A stretch of 64,000 nucleotides of DNA, from assembly GCA_009746045.1 (NCBI GenBank), contig RPFO01000016.1, forward strand, positions 309,470-373,469. Direction: 5' to 3'. The notes beneath the pieces were generated by a model. It made no database searches, was not told the DNA's origin, and worked only from the letters and a program-made list of their open reading frames with translations. Position numbers and translations under genes: made by a program. Each line of letters opens with the position of its first letter. Position 1 is the first letter of the stretch. This document shows positions 46,374 through 57,826 of this stretch, in pieces. The stretch is from Mesostigma viride. Lineage: Eukaryota; Streptophyta; Mesostigmatophyceae; Mesostigmatales; Mesostigmataceae.

Positions 46374-48562
46374 CTGAGCAGCTGGTGATCCTCAGGGAGG
46401 ACATCCACAGGCTCTGCACAGTTGGCAACTATCCACTCATGCCCAGAAGCAACAAAGCCAAGAGTCCATGCCTTAGCCATCTTGGGGCTTTGCATCATCT
46501 CCACTAGCTTGCGCCAAGGTACAGGACTCGTTCCTGGGATCTGGTACCTCTGCACACCCAACTCACGTGGGTCAAACGTAGTAGGGAGGATCAGCAGGTC
46601 CCCAGCAATGGGCTCCTTTGTATCAGGACCCTCTGCCTCTAGACCCCTCACAGCCCTTACAGCCACACTAAGACCCTGGGAGTAGCGATATCTCTGCAAG
46701 GGAAGGCGGCCCTGCCCTTCTAATGCTAGCTCCTCAGAGGATATCCTCACCCCTGGTAAGCACAAGAAGTTCTGACCTAGAATGGCAGGCCCCTGATACC
46801 CTTCAACCACACTGAACGTGGTGGGCACCCCCAGGATAGGCACACTCACTTCTCCCAAGATCTTCATGGACACATTCCCAGAGAAATCAGACACAGCTAG
46901 GCAGCTAGGGGATGACCACTGCAAGCCTGCAGCATCCTCTACCCTTAGAATGGACACCTGTGAGTTGGTATCCACTTCTAGTGCTGGTGCCCCACATGAC
47001 CCCCATCCCGTGAGCTTAGATACCTTGGGATCACGCTTGCTGTTCTGCAGAGCTCGAATGATGTCCGCCATAAGCAGCCCCCTGGACTGTGGTGCAGCCC
47101 TGGCCACCTCTGGCCTTGTGACAGACGTCTCAGCAGACTCCTGCTCACCCTCATCCATCCAGGACAGACCATAATCCAAGCATGGTGGGTTAGCATCTGC
47201 TGCCTGGCTCTCATCCTGCTCATCTCCCTCCAAGGGAGGATCAGGGCCGTCTTCAGGCCAGATTGCAGTTGGCCTTCTCTCCTTGACGTGAGCCCAGGAT
47301 AGCCTGTACACGTGCTTGGGATTACTCTCCAAAGCCACCAGACAAGAATGGTTAGCTTCCTCAACATGGGTTACCTGCCCATCTTGCCACTTGCCACGCT
47401 TGCCTGGTAATGACGGTTCCTTCCACATCCTGACCCTCAGTCCCACCTGGGGCCTCAGCATTTTCCAACCCTTGTCCTTACGCCTCAATCTGGAAAACAC
47501 CCTGTCTGCCTTCTTCAGGCAGGCTGCCACCACGTCCTGTGATAGCATACCAAACTGCAATGCCAGGGGAGAGACTGCCACACCATCATAGTAATAGGTT
47601 ACCCTGTGGTTAAGCTGCTCCTCAATCCCCTTACACCAAGCTGCTTTCTCTAGAGCTGATGCCACAACAGGCACACTCCTAGCTGCTAGCACCACTGTTT
47701 TTACTTCACGTATAGATCTCTCTACAGCTCCCTGCTGCCCATGGCATTCCCTAGGGACCACTACCAACTTACAAGGAAGCTGGTCAGCCAGCTTGATCAA
47801 GCAGTCAAACTGCAAGTCAGCTTGCACCTTGGTGTACACCCCAAAGCCTGGCAACAAAGACTGGAGACCCATCAACAGCTGATGCTCCTGCATTCCAGGA
47901 AGAATGGTCAGCAACCTATATCTGCTAAACCTATCCACCCCCACCAACAGATACATGCCCCTGATGTGTTGGATGTCCACCTGGATATCCCCCCGCTCTC
48001 TAGCAGGTTCTCTGGCATGGGACTGTGGGAGGCGAACAGCATTCTCCTGACAGACACAATTCTGAGCAGCTGCACTGCAGGCCTCTAGCAAAGGCTCCTT
48101 GCCAATCTTCCAAGCAAACATCTCTGCCTGCTTAGAGTGACCAAAGATATGGTGTAGAGTGTTTCCAGCCTGAGCATAGCTCAACCCCCTGTCAGCCTGG
48201 CTGCACAGAGAGGAACGTGACAAAGACTGTGTGCTTGGGATAGCACGACCCACCTGCTGTTCTCTTGCTCCAGGGACCTCCTCCAAGGTAGCTCGGCTCC
48301 CAGAGCCAGCCCCGGTTCCCACAGAAGCTGCAGGTCCTTCCAGTCTGGCGGCTTGACTCCCAGAGTCAACCCCAACAACTGGAGACCCTGCACCTGCCAC
48401 AGGCACAGGGAATTCCACTGCTGCAGCAGCGTTATTGCAATCATTGAGTGGAAGCACCTCATCATTCCCAACCCCTTGCTGCTGCACAAGAGGGACACCC
48501 CCATTACTATGTACAACTGTTCGTCCCACTAGGGGTGATTGACTATTTACAGGGGACAACAT
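46370..48562 (-). CDS. copia pol, 5' part: integrase then aspartic protease-like domain
   Basis: 730 residues. Zinc-binding HHCC-like region at about 138-171 (HHIFGHSK ... CVCQ). Integrase core with D196 (QVDIQ), D249 (QADLQF) and E281 (GAVERSIREVK), followed by an integrase C-terminal segment. At 530-600 there is a retropepsin-like pattern: ALEVDTNSQVSIL (active-site DTGS-like with Asn for Gly) and, about 65 residues on, PAILGQNFLCLPG. The last 70 residues begin RT (PWRKLVEMMQSPKMAKAW). The protease-like domain therefore follows integrase, whereas canonical copia order is PR-IN-RT-RH. Same frame as gag, from which it is separated by TGA at 48569-48571. Confidence 0.8.
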   Translation of the reverse strand: MLSPVNSQSPLVGRTVVHSNGGVPLVQQQGVGNDEVLPLNDCNNAAAAVEFPVPVAGAGSPVVGVDSGSQAARLEGPAASVGTGAGSGSRATLEEVPGAREQQVGRAIPSTQSLSRSSLCSQADRGLSYAQAGNTLHHIFGHSKQAEMFAWKIGKEPLLEACSAAAQNCVCQENAVRLPQSHAREPARERGDIQVDIQHIRGMYLLVGVDRFSRYRLLTILPGMQEHQLLMGLQSLLPGFGVYTKVQADLQFDCLIKLADQLPCKLVVVPRECHGQQGAVERSIREVKTVVLAARSVPVVASALEKAAWCKGIEEQLNHRVTYYYDGVAVSPLALQFGMLSQDVVAACLKKADRVFSRLRRKDKGWKMLRPQVGLRVRMWKEPSLPGKRGKWQDGQVTHVEEANHSCLVALESNPKHVYRLSWAHVKERRPTAIWPEDGPDPPLEGDEQDESQAADANPPCLDYGLSWMDEGEQESAETSVTRPEVARAAPQSRGLLMADIIRALQNSKRDPKVSKLTGWGSCGAPALEVDTNSQVSILRVEDAAGLQWSSPSCLAVSDFSGNVSMKILGEVSVPILGVPTTFSVVEGYQGPAILGQNFLCLPGVRISSEELALEGQGRLPLQRYRYSQGLSVAVRAVRGLEAEGPDTKEPIAGDLLILPTTFDPRELGVQRYQIPGTSPVPWRKLVEMMQSPKMAKAWTLGFVASGHEWIVANCAEPVDVLPEDHQLLS

Positions 48563-48568
48563 CTCAAG

Positions 48569-49975
48569 TCATGGCTTACCCACCTGGCCAGAGCCTGCTC
48601 CAGCAGACTTGGCCTGGTCTGGGCAGTCACGTCGCCAATGACCCGTCCTGCCACATCCAAAGCATTTGTCATCCTTCCCAGCAGCAGCCTTCTTCAGGCC
48701 ACCCTGGTTCTGGCTGCTCTGACTGGCCTGGGTGCCCTGGCCCTGGCTCTTGCCTTGCCCTTGGCCACCCTTGTTCTGCTGACCACCCTGGTGACCACCA
48801 GCCTGCTGCTGACCCTTGCCTTTGGATCCCTGCTGCTGGCCCTTGCCACCCTGGTTACCATTCTGCCTGCGCCTGTTAGCCCTCTGACGCCTACTAGGTC
48901 TGGTTTCTCCCTGAGCACCCTGCCCAGGGGCGTCACCATGGACCTGATGAGCGGAGGCTGAAGGGGCACCAGTCACCTGGATTGCCTTGCAAGCAGCATT
49001 GTCAGATGGACGGATATTGAAAATAACCTTTTGCAAGGCTGGCCACGTCCCATCTGTCTGATCAGCAAACATCCTAGCTGCATTTCTCCCATCCACACTC
49101 AGCCCCATGCGATCCAGGAAGTAATCTGCCACTGCTCTATCAGTCAGATTGAAGCCATGCTTGGCCCCCTTCTCCCTGATGCGTGTGAGCCGCTGCAGCT
49201 CCTCAGCTATTGTGCCCTTGATCTCAAAGGTATCATAGCTGAGCTTATAGTGATTAGTGAGGTTGAGTACCTTATCAGAAAACTCCTGACGTAGGCCCTC
49301 TAGGAACTGAGACCAAGTCAGCTTGTCCTTGACAGCCTGCCTAGCCTTGTCCCTCACCGCTCACTTGAATCCCTATTAGTCGTGGATGTGTGGAATACCT
49401 GCACAAGGTTGACAGTGGGATCTACAGAGCATGAAACTAGCTCCATATCCTCCAACCACTTGTCTAGCTCTTCCTGTCCCACAGGAGGCTTGAGAGGCTT
49501 CTGGCCATTCATCACAGCCACAGCACTCATATGAGGTCTAGTCCCAGGCAAAGCACGAGGGTCACTGCCAATGACAGCAGCTCCTACTGGTGCTAATGGC
49601 GCAGGAACATAGCTGCAGGAACACCAGACGCAGGCACACATGGTCTCTTACCAGGTGCTTGACGTTCAGCATCATTCTGGCCCTCCCCCGTCAGCACCAC
49701 GCCGTCGGTTGGCCACCCTGCACGCTCCTCCCCTTGTGCCACCTCTTTCCTCTTCCGGTTGGACGCCCTCCTGCCATTGACGCCCTCTGCCGTTGGGATT
49801 GCCTGTCCCTCTGGCACGACGTTGGCGGGGCCTCCCGTGTCTGCCCTTGCCTCACCCCCGCCATCCCCCGCTCCCGCCCCGCTCCCGCTGCCGCCCCGCG
49901 CGTGTTACGAAGCATTATAGAATACACAGAAAACACACGCAGATATGGCTGCTGGAACCCACTCAGGCTCACGCA
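48569..49975 (-). CDS. copia gag with CCHC zinc knuckle (frameshifted)
   Basis: The 3' part, 49357-48569, has the UBN2/gag-like helical region (RLTRIREKGAKHGFNLTDRA, then VADYFLDRMGL). A Gln/Gly-rich segment and the zinc knuckle CFGCGRTGHWRRDC follow, ending GQVGKP and TGA. Upstream pieces continue in other frames (49641-49354: PLKPPVGQEELDKWLEDMEL; 49817-49593: a Lys/Arg-rich segment), each joined by a one-base shift. Gag and pol share a frame across the TGA. Confidence 0.8.
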
Positions 49976-51100
49976 CTTACTCCAGACGAGGCCGCCTCCT
50001 GGCTTGCACTCGCCTGCCCCTCCTCACGGTCTGGACGCTGCTCAACACCCTCAGCAACCGATGTGGCTGCTGCTGCCTCTGCGACAATCTGGAGGTCTGG
50101 GTTAAACTCTCCCAGCACGCAGGTCACAGGTCGCCCGTCTCCTTGCGTTCGACTGGATGTTGTGTCTCACCTGGGTTGCGATGCCAAGCAAGATCGCGTA
50201 CCCACCGCTTACCGCCGCCGACAAGCTCGTTCTGCTCGCCTCGGCCGTAACGTCGTACTCGTGAGTCACCTCACGAGGGATATGCAGATCAGCTCTCTGC
50301 CTTCCTCGTAGGTCTCGGTAGTGCCGTCGCCCTCGTTTATCTGCTGGGCTGAGCGCTTGACGGAGCCCTCTGGCTTGTCAGTCCACTCAAAATGGACGTC
50401 TTCAGGCGTCTTCTCGACCCCGTGACAATCTCCACCTCCGGACCCCACGCAGTGGTGGTTTCCGGCCTCGGTGTATCAAGCCTGGAGTACACTCCGAAAG
50501 GCTGCGTGGTAATATAGAACCTGTCTGCGTACCCTCTCGACTCTTGCAAAAGGACAGCAACAAGATTCTCAATGGTTTGGGCAAATACCTCCGCCGTGCT
50601 CCAAGGATTTACCGTCTCCCGAGCACGCGCGTTCCGGATGATGTCGGCGTCTGGTACCCCCTCTCCTAGCACTGCTGTCGCCACCCAGTGGTTGAACAGT
50701 CTGGTGCTGCCGAGCGCTGTTGCCACAATCTGGCTAAGCGCCTCCCTGGCTAGGTCGAGACCGGCAAGCGTGATATGGGCGCCCTGATAAGCGACCTCCA
50801 CACGATTAGCAGTTTCAGCTAGCGCGTCCGAATGCGCACCAACTCTTCCACCGCCACTCGCCCCGTCTCACCTGGAGAAATCACGACGCGAGCCCGTTGT
50901 ATAATCGGGTCCGCCGCCGCTGGCCTGCTGCCTCCCCCACTCACCGCCACCCACCCCTCTTCTGCCAAGTGCCTCGCTACGTAGGCCGCTTGCACGAATG
51001 TTGGAGCGTTTGCTTGGTTACGGTAGGGGAAAAACGCTTGCGCGTCTCTCTGCTCGTTCGCCTCACCAGCACCGTGGCTGCTTGACGATGAACCAGACAT
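49975..51100 (-). CDS. Extra coding region between 5' LTR and gag (frameshifted)
   Basis: ATG at 51100-51098, only 24 bases inside the 5' LTR, opens MSGSSSSSHGAGEANEQRDA. Continuity of protein-like sequence through four frames suggests one original frame. It runs FVQAAYVARHLAEEGWVAVS, then (shift) HITLAGLDLAREALSQIVAT and RFYITTQPFGVYSRLDTP. After another shift comes EDVHFEWTDKPEGSVKRSAQ and, after a third, REVTHEYDVTAEASRTSLSA. A later piece reads GEFNPDLQIVAEAAATSVAE. A donor-like GGAGTAAGTG ends it near 49975. No family recognised. It may be the N-terminal part of gag or an additional structural protein. Confidence 0.5.
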
Positions 51101-51123
51101 GAAAGCGTGGAAGCAATAGTACG

Positions 51124-51780
51124 ATTTGCGCAGCAACTCGTCAGCAGAGCTTGTGAGCTCCTGGTCCTTGCCGGCTGGAATGACCCTAGGCTGCTGGCTA
51201 GCAACCTTTATCCTCACACCAGGCCTACGACCCTCGATAGGCTCGCCACTCGTCGTGACGACCAAGGTTCGTGTGTGAAGACGCTCGTTGCCTCGTTGAG
51301 CCTCGAGCTATATGCAACCTCGTTCCATCCTTGTTCCTCGGTCATGAGCAACGCTGGGCAACGCTACATTGCCAGAGCCTCGTATCGCTGCCCTGCATCC
51401 TGTTGCAGGCAGCATACAGGAATCTCTGGCTATCCTGTGTCTAGGACAGCACAGGACCTGCCACAGTCCTGCAAGGACTTACATCCTTGCAGACCTGCTG
51501 GCTGGTTACATACTGGCTTCTACTAGCCACAGTACCGTTGAGCCCTCAGTACACTGTGTCCCAGTCACGTGAGAGTACAGGCTAAGCCTGTGCAGGCACG
51601 GCCTGCCACGTGTCCTGTCCACTATGCCCTGAGTGTGCCCCGCCCTCGCCCACCGGTCGGCAGTACTTCGGGACTTGATAACTTTCTAGTCCCTTGTCTG
51701 TTCTAGGCGGTTGACACGGCGTTGGAAAGGTCTCCTCAACCTGCATCCATCTAGCACATTGGTGCCCCAATATGCTAACT
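51124..51780 (-). repeat. 5' LTR of the copia-type element
   Basis: 657 bp, matching 43386-44039. The internal region begins CGTACTATTGC on the element strand; no standard tRNA primer-binding site was recognised. Confidence 0.9.
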
Positions 51781-54693
51781 CTCTCCATGGCTGGCCTATG
51801 TACATGGTTGGCATTTATGTAATTCATGAGGAGGATTTAGGCTCCCATGGTGTCATCATCGCCTGTGTACGTACATGGTTGGCATTTATGTAATTAATGA
51901 GGAGGATTCAGGCTCCCATGGTGTCTCCATGGCTGGCCTACGTACATGGATGTCAAGGAATAGTAAATGATGAGGATTCAGGCTCCCATGGTGTCATCAT
52001 GGCCCGTCTACGTACATGGATGTCAAGGAATAGTAAATGATTAGGATTCAGGCTCCCATGGTGTCATCATGGCTTGTCTACGTACATGGTTGGCATTTAT
52101 GTAATTAATGAGGAGGATTCAGGCTCCCATGGTGTCTCCATGGCTGGCCTACGTACATGGATGTCAAGGAATAGTAAATGATGAGGATTCAGGCTCCCAT
52201 GGTGTCATCATGGCTGGCCTACGTACATGGATGGCATTTATGTTATTAATGATGAGGATTCAGGCTCCCATGGTGTCTCCATGGCTGGTCTACGTACATG
52301 GATGTCAAGGAAAAGTAAATGATGAGGATTCAGGCTCCCATGGTGTCATCATGGCTGGCCTACGTACATGGATGGCATTTATGTTATTAATGATGAGGAT
52401 TCAGGCTCCCATGGTGTCATCATGGCCCGTCTACGTACATGGATGTCAAGGAATAGTAAATGATGAGGTTTCAGGCTCCCATGGTGTCATCATGGCTTGT
52501 CTACGTACATGGTTGGCATTTATGTAATTAATGAGGAGGATTCAGGCTCCCATGGTGTCTCCATGGCTGGCCTACGTACATGGATGTCAAGGAATAGTAA
52601 ATGATGAGGATTCAGGCTCCCATGGTGTCATCATGGCTTGTCTACGTACATGGTTGGCATTTATGTAATTCATGAGGAGGATTCAGGCTCCCATGGTGTC
52701 TCCATGGCTGGCCTACGTACATGGATGTCAAGGAATAGTAAATGATGAGGATTCAGGCTCCCATGGTGTCATCATGGCCCGTCTACGTACATGGATGTCA
52801 AGGAATAGTAAATGATTAGGATTCAGGCTCCCATGGTGTCATCATGGCTTGTCTACGTACATGGTTGGCATTTATGTAATTAATGAGGAGGATTCAGGCT
52901 CCCATGGTGTCTCCATGGCTGGCCTACGTACATGGATGTCAAGGAATAGTAAATGATGAGGATTCAGGCTCCCATGGTGTCATCATGGCTGGCCTACGTA
53001 CATGGATGGCATTTATGTTATTAATGATGAGGATTCAGGCTCCCATGGTGTCATCATGGCCCGTCTACGTACATGGATGTCAAGGAAAAGTAAATGATGA
53101 GGATTCAGGCTCCCATGGTGTCATCATGGCTTGTCTACGTACATGGTTGGCATGTATGTAATTAATGAGGAGGATTCAGGCTCCCATGGTGTGACTCTCC
53201 ATGGCTGGCCTATGTACATGGTTGGCATTTATGTAATTCATGAGGAGGATTTAGGCTCCCATGGTGTCATCATCGCCTGTGTACGTACATGGTTGGCATT
53301 TATGTAATTAATGAGGAGGATTCAGGCTCCCATGGTGTCTCCATGGCTGGCCTACGTACATGGATGTCAAGGAATAGTAAATGATGAGGATTCAGGCTCC
53401 CATGGTGTCATCATGGCCCGTCTACGTACATGGATGTCAAGGAATAGTAAATGATTAGGATTCAGGCTCCCATGGTGTCATCATGGCTTGTCTACGTACA
53501 TGGTTGGCATTTATGTAATTAATGAGGAGGATTCAGGCTCCCATGGTGTCTCCATGGCTGGCCTACGTACATGGATGTCAAGGAATAGTAAATGATGAGG
53601 ATTCAGGCTCCCATGGTGTCATCATGGCTGGCCTACGTACATGGATGGCATTTATGTTATTAATGATGAGGATTCAGGCTCCCATGGTGTCATCATGGCC
53701 CGTCTACGTACATGGATGTCAAGGAAAAGTAAATGATGAGGATTCAGGCTCCCATGGTGTCATCATGGCTTGTCTACGTACATGGTTGGCATGTATGTAA
53801 TTAATGAGGAGGATTCAGGCTCCCATGGTGTGACTCTCCATGGCTGGCCTATGTACATGGTTGGCATTTATGTAATTCATGAGGAGGATTTAGGCTCCCA
53901 TGGTGTCATCATCGCCTGTGTACGTACATGGATGGCATTTATGTAATTAATGATGAGGATTCAGGCTCCATTGGTGTCATCATGGCTTGTCTACGTACAT
54001 GGATGTCATTTATGGAATTAATGATGAGGATTCAGGCTCCCATGGTGTCATCATGGCCCGTCTACGTACATGGATGTCAAAGAAAAAAAAAATGAGGAGG
54101 ATTTAGGCTCCCATGGTGTCATCATGGCCCGTGTACGTACATGGATGGCATGTATGTAGTTAATGATGAGGATTCAGGCTCCCATGGTGTCATCATGGCC
54201 CGTCTACGTACATGGATGGCATTTATGTAATTAATGATGAGGATTCAGGCTCCCATGGTGTCATCATGGCTTGTCTACGTACATGGATGGCATTTATGTA
54301 ATTAATGATGAGGATTCAGGCTCCCATGGTGTCATCATGGCCCGTCTACGTACATGAATGGCAAGTATGTAATTAATGAGGAGGATTCAGGCTCCCATGG
54401 TGTCATCATGGCCCGTGTACGTACATGGATGGCATGTATGTAATTAATGATGAGGATTCAGGCTCCCATGGTGTCATCATGGCCCGTCTACGTACATGGA
54501 TGTCATTTATGTAATTAATGATGAGGATTCAGGCTCCCATGGTGTCATCATGGCCCGTCTACGTACATGGATGTCAAAGAAAAAAAAAATGATGAGGATT
54601 CAGGCTCCCATGGGGTCATCATGGCTTGTCTACGTACATGGATGGCATGTATGTAATTAATGAGGAGGATTCAGGCTCCCATGGTGTCTCCAT
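51781..54693 (-). repeat. Right satellite arm, part 2
   Basis: The first five bases (CTCTC) are the right target duplication. Reversed monomers follow, with a higher-order period of 639 bp (a block at about 52883 repeats at 53522). Near 54070-54700 monomers with an A-rich linker (GTCAAAGAAAAAAAAAATG) appear. Confidence 0.95.
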
Positions 54694-55889
54694 CACAACA
54701 CCGCGAACCCGCCAAATTTTGACATAAATTATTGTCCGGATTTCGTCCGAGATCTAGATTTTTCCCGCGCCGCGAGAGACGAAAACGACGAAAACACCCA
54801 TGGCGGTCGAGCATCAGCTAGCGTTCTGAAACCTGCGTCATTTCAGCCGCCTGAGGTGTCAAAACGAAGCTTACATCACGATTAATCCATGGAATAAGTT
54901 TGGAATGATATGCGCTGTGATTGCGACGAGGGCATTGAGCGGGACAAATATTTTTTTTGCAGCGCACAATTTTTTTCGCGAAATCCAGATTTCTCGGTGG
55001 TACGTGTCTCACGGTCCTGGATACGGGAGGAAACGAAAAACCCGGCACGATAGCTCAGCTTGTTCGTTATAATATTCCCGAAGAGGTTAGTGTTTTCGTT
55101 TTTTGAGTTTCGCTTTTAATTTTCCGGCATTTGCGTGAATAAACTGGGGGGTGCGAAATCCGTCTGTTTCTTGCGTCATGCAATGCATATCTTTATCGTC
55201 AGATAATTACCTCTTTAGGCTATGCCCGACCTTCCTATACTGCCAGCCTGCGGCAATAAGCCAGCAGGACATATGGCGTGCACGAGATTCCGCGCAAAGG
55301 TCCCTAATGGTCTCCCGGCTGTGCAATAAGTGCGGTAAAAACTGCGAAAATTGCTTATAATGCCTGTAGAAAGCTCTTTGCGACAGTGTTTTCCAAGCGA
55401 GTTTATCGTTCTTTTGACGCCCGATACAAAAGGCAAAGGGGGGCATCGTTTTTAATTAGTCGGCATGCGGTTTCGAGGTGTGATGGGCCGGGCAGAGGAC
55501 CTCGCCACGACACGCTGGGTTCAAGCTTCGCATCTCCCGGCAGCCATAAAGAAGCGCAGATTAAGCGAGGTGAGCGAGCTAGAGGGCCCAGGATCGCTGC
55601 TAACGCAAGGCAGCTTCTCAAAGGGTAGAGAGCTGGATTAATAAGACGTTCTCAAGTGCATTTTGCAGTGGTTATTGCCACCTTGTCCAGATATTTGCCC
55701 TCGTCTTTCTGATTTAAAGACTGTTTTAAAGAGGGATAGGATAACGTTTCCAACGTTGTTGCTCATTCATTAAAGTAAAGAAAGAGCCTTTTCAGTTGCT
55801 GACAACGAGATGGAAGCTGCCTCATGCAAACTACCCATGCAATGCAAGTGATGCAACGTGAGGCCATGCATGGCTAACGTTGACTTCAT

Positions 55890-57130
55890 GCGTGAGTTGG
55901 GCAGGTGGCTGGCTAGGTGTGTGGCTGGCTAGGTGAACGGGGCGTGTATGGAGGGACCTGATGGTGCGGGCGTGCGAGGGCAAATGGGCGGGCACATGCC
56001 TGGCTGGTTTGGGTGTTGGGTGGTTAGGTGGTTTGGTGATCGGGTTGTTGAGTGGTTAGGTGGTTAGGTAGTTGTGTAGCTGGTTGATTGGTTGGTTGGT
56101 TGTTCAGTTGCCCTGGAAGTCTTGGGTGGGAGGCTTAGGCTGTAGATGCTTCAAGGGATTCCTAGACATGGGTGGGTTCAATGGCAGGTGGCTGGCTGAA
56201 AGGTGGATGCCTTGGTAAATGGCTGGCCGAGTAGCTGGGAGCACAGGCAGGTGGAGAGGGTGGGTGGATGGGTGGCTGGTCATGATGGGTAGACGAGTGT
56301 TAGGGTGATCGGTTGTAGGCAGATGGCCAGGTGTCTGCGTGATGATAGGCTTTGGAGACTCCTAAGTGGGTGGGTAGTTAGATGTGTGAGTGAAACAATT
56401 GCATGGGTTTGAGGATGGTGGGTTAGTGGTTGGGTGGTTAGGGATGCGTGTGGGTGGGTGGGTTGGTGGATGGGCCATTGGTGGTTGGTGGCTGGTGGAT
56501 GTGTAGATGACTAGGTGTGGGTCGGTGGGCGAAGGGACGGGTAGATGGGCGGGTGGGCGCACAGATATGGATGCGTGGGTGGGTTTATGGTTGGGACCGA
56601 CTCACCTGATATCGCTGGTGAAGGGCTGTGCAGGTTGGGGGTGAGGTGGGGGGTGGCTGGCTGAGAAAGTGCATGTGTGGGTGGGTCAGTGGGTATAAGG
56701 GTGGGGGGGCACTGAGTGGTTGAGTGGGTGGGTGGGTGGGTGGGTCAAGGGTGGGTGGCCGGATGGTGCATATGGGGCATGCTGGCTGGGTGTTTAGGTG
56801 GTTGGGTGGTTGGGTGGTTGGCTCATTGGATGGGTGAGTGCTTCCTTATTACCTATTATAGGTGTGTGGGTTGCAAGCGCAGGTGCCTTGCTGGGTGGGT
56901 GAATGTCCAAGTGGGTTGGTTAAGCTGGTTGGGTGCCTAGGTGCATGCGTGGTTATATAATAAGGTGGGTTAGCACGTGCACGGCTGGCTGGCTGGCTTT
57001 GGTCACTAGGTGGGTGGACGTGTGGGTGGCTGGGTGCACGGGCGCGCAAGAGTGTAAGCAGTTCATTGGGTGGGTGACCAGGTGGCTGCATGGGTGGGTT
57101 ACTGCATGGGTGGCTCGGTGCCCACAAAGC
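55890..57130. repeat. Degenerate GGTGGGTGG / GGTTGG low-complexity tract
   Basis: Irregular words of TGGGTGGG, GGCTGG and GGTTGGTT over about 1.2 kb on the plus strand, with few C runs. Marked strand asymmetry and G-quadruplex potential. Confidence 0.8.
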
Positions 57131-57620
57131 ACAAGAGATGGAGACATGGGATATGCCAATACCATATCACGTGAGCATGCGTGGATGCCAGGTGACATGT
57201 GCCAGCGGCTGGGTGTCACTTCACCTTGATGTTCGCTCGGCATGTTCTTGACATGTATTACACGTATATATCACGCATGGTGCGTGTTGGTAGCAACCAA
57301 ATGGCTGTGTTCTAGTGACGTGGCATGTATTGTCCACCTTTCCTTCCCATTTTGCAATGTGCCAAGTAGTTTAAAGGTATGGTGTTATGGGGTATATATG
57401 GACGTGCACTGCGCATCACAGCAATGTGGCATACTGGCAATGTCTACCTTACATTATACATTCTGCTAGCTATGGTCACCACTCAGGCATTCACATGCCC
57501 CAAGGTTTTGCACGCTGTTTGTACTAGTCATTCTTGAGTTGCCTGCAAAGAATTAACATGATGTGCCCTAGCTTGGGGAGTGTCTTGGTGGTTAGTGTTG
57601 TTAAAATTGTGATAAAAAAG

Positions 57621-57664
57621 AGCCAAAATGGTGACAAATGCAGGCAAATGTCACCATTTTGGGC
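57621..57664. repeat. Hairpin, 16-bp stem
   Basis: AGCCAAAATGGTGACA pairs with TGTCACCATTTTGGGCT across a 12-base loop, followed by CTCCG. Confidence 0.8.
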
Positions 57665-57792
57665 TCCGTATGATCTGAATTTTTGCACATGAATTGTGGG
57701 GACCCTGTGTCAGGTGTTGGCATGATGACAATAGGTTTGGGTGTCATTCTGACATTATTTGGATTTAATATTAATTAAAAATTGCCATTTAC

Positions 57793-57826
57793 GACAAATG
57801 CTAGCACTATTTTGCTAGCATTTGTC
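57793..57826. repeat. Hairpin, 14-bp stem, related to the previous one
   Basis: GACAAATGCTAGCA pairs with TGCTAGCATTTGTC. Shares GACAAATGC, and the flanking GGGCTCCG(T/A)ATG, with the hairpin 170 bases earlier. Confidence 0.8.

Larger units (their letters stand above)
43386..51780 (-). mobile_element. Ty1/copia-type LTR retrotransposon, 8,395 bp, nested in satellite
   Basis: Two direct LTRs of 654 and 657 bp differ, as far as I can see, only by two indels (a CATA insertion and one T). They flank minus-strand gag (zinc knuckle), integrase, aspartic protease-like, reverse transcriptase and RNase H regions, with RNase H last as in copia. A 5-bp target duplication and a cis copy of the empty site prove insertion into the satellite. 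The coding strand carries several one-base frameshifts and an in-frame TGA between gag and pol. Near-identical LTRs imply a recent insertion, so the shifts are either new damage, base-calling errors, or regulated recoding. LTR ends are AGTTAG...GCAAAT on the element strand, not the usual TG...CA. Confidence 0.92.

Noticed and set aside
48340-48400. Protease motif VDSGSQ ahead of integrase in the copia-type pol
   Set aside because: Although DSGS resembles an active site, the surrounding sequence is Ser/Gly/Ala-rich linker with no ILG partner, and the gap to the integrase zinc region is too short for a protease.
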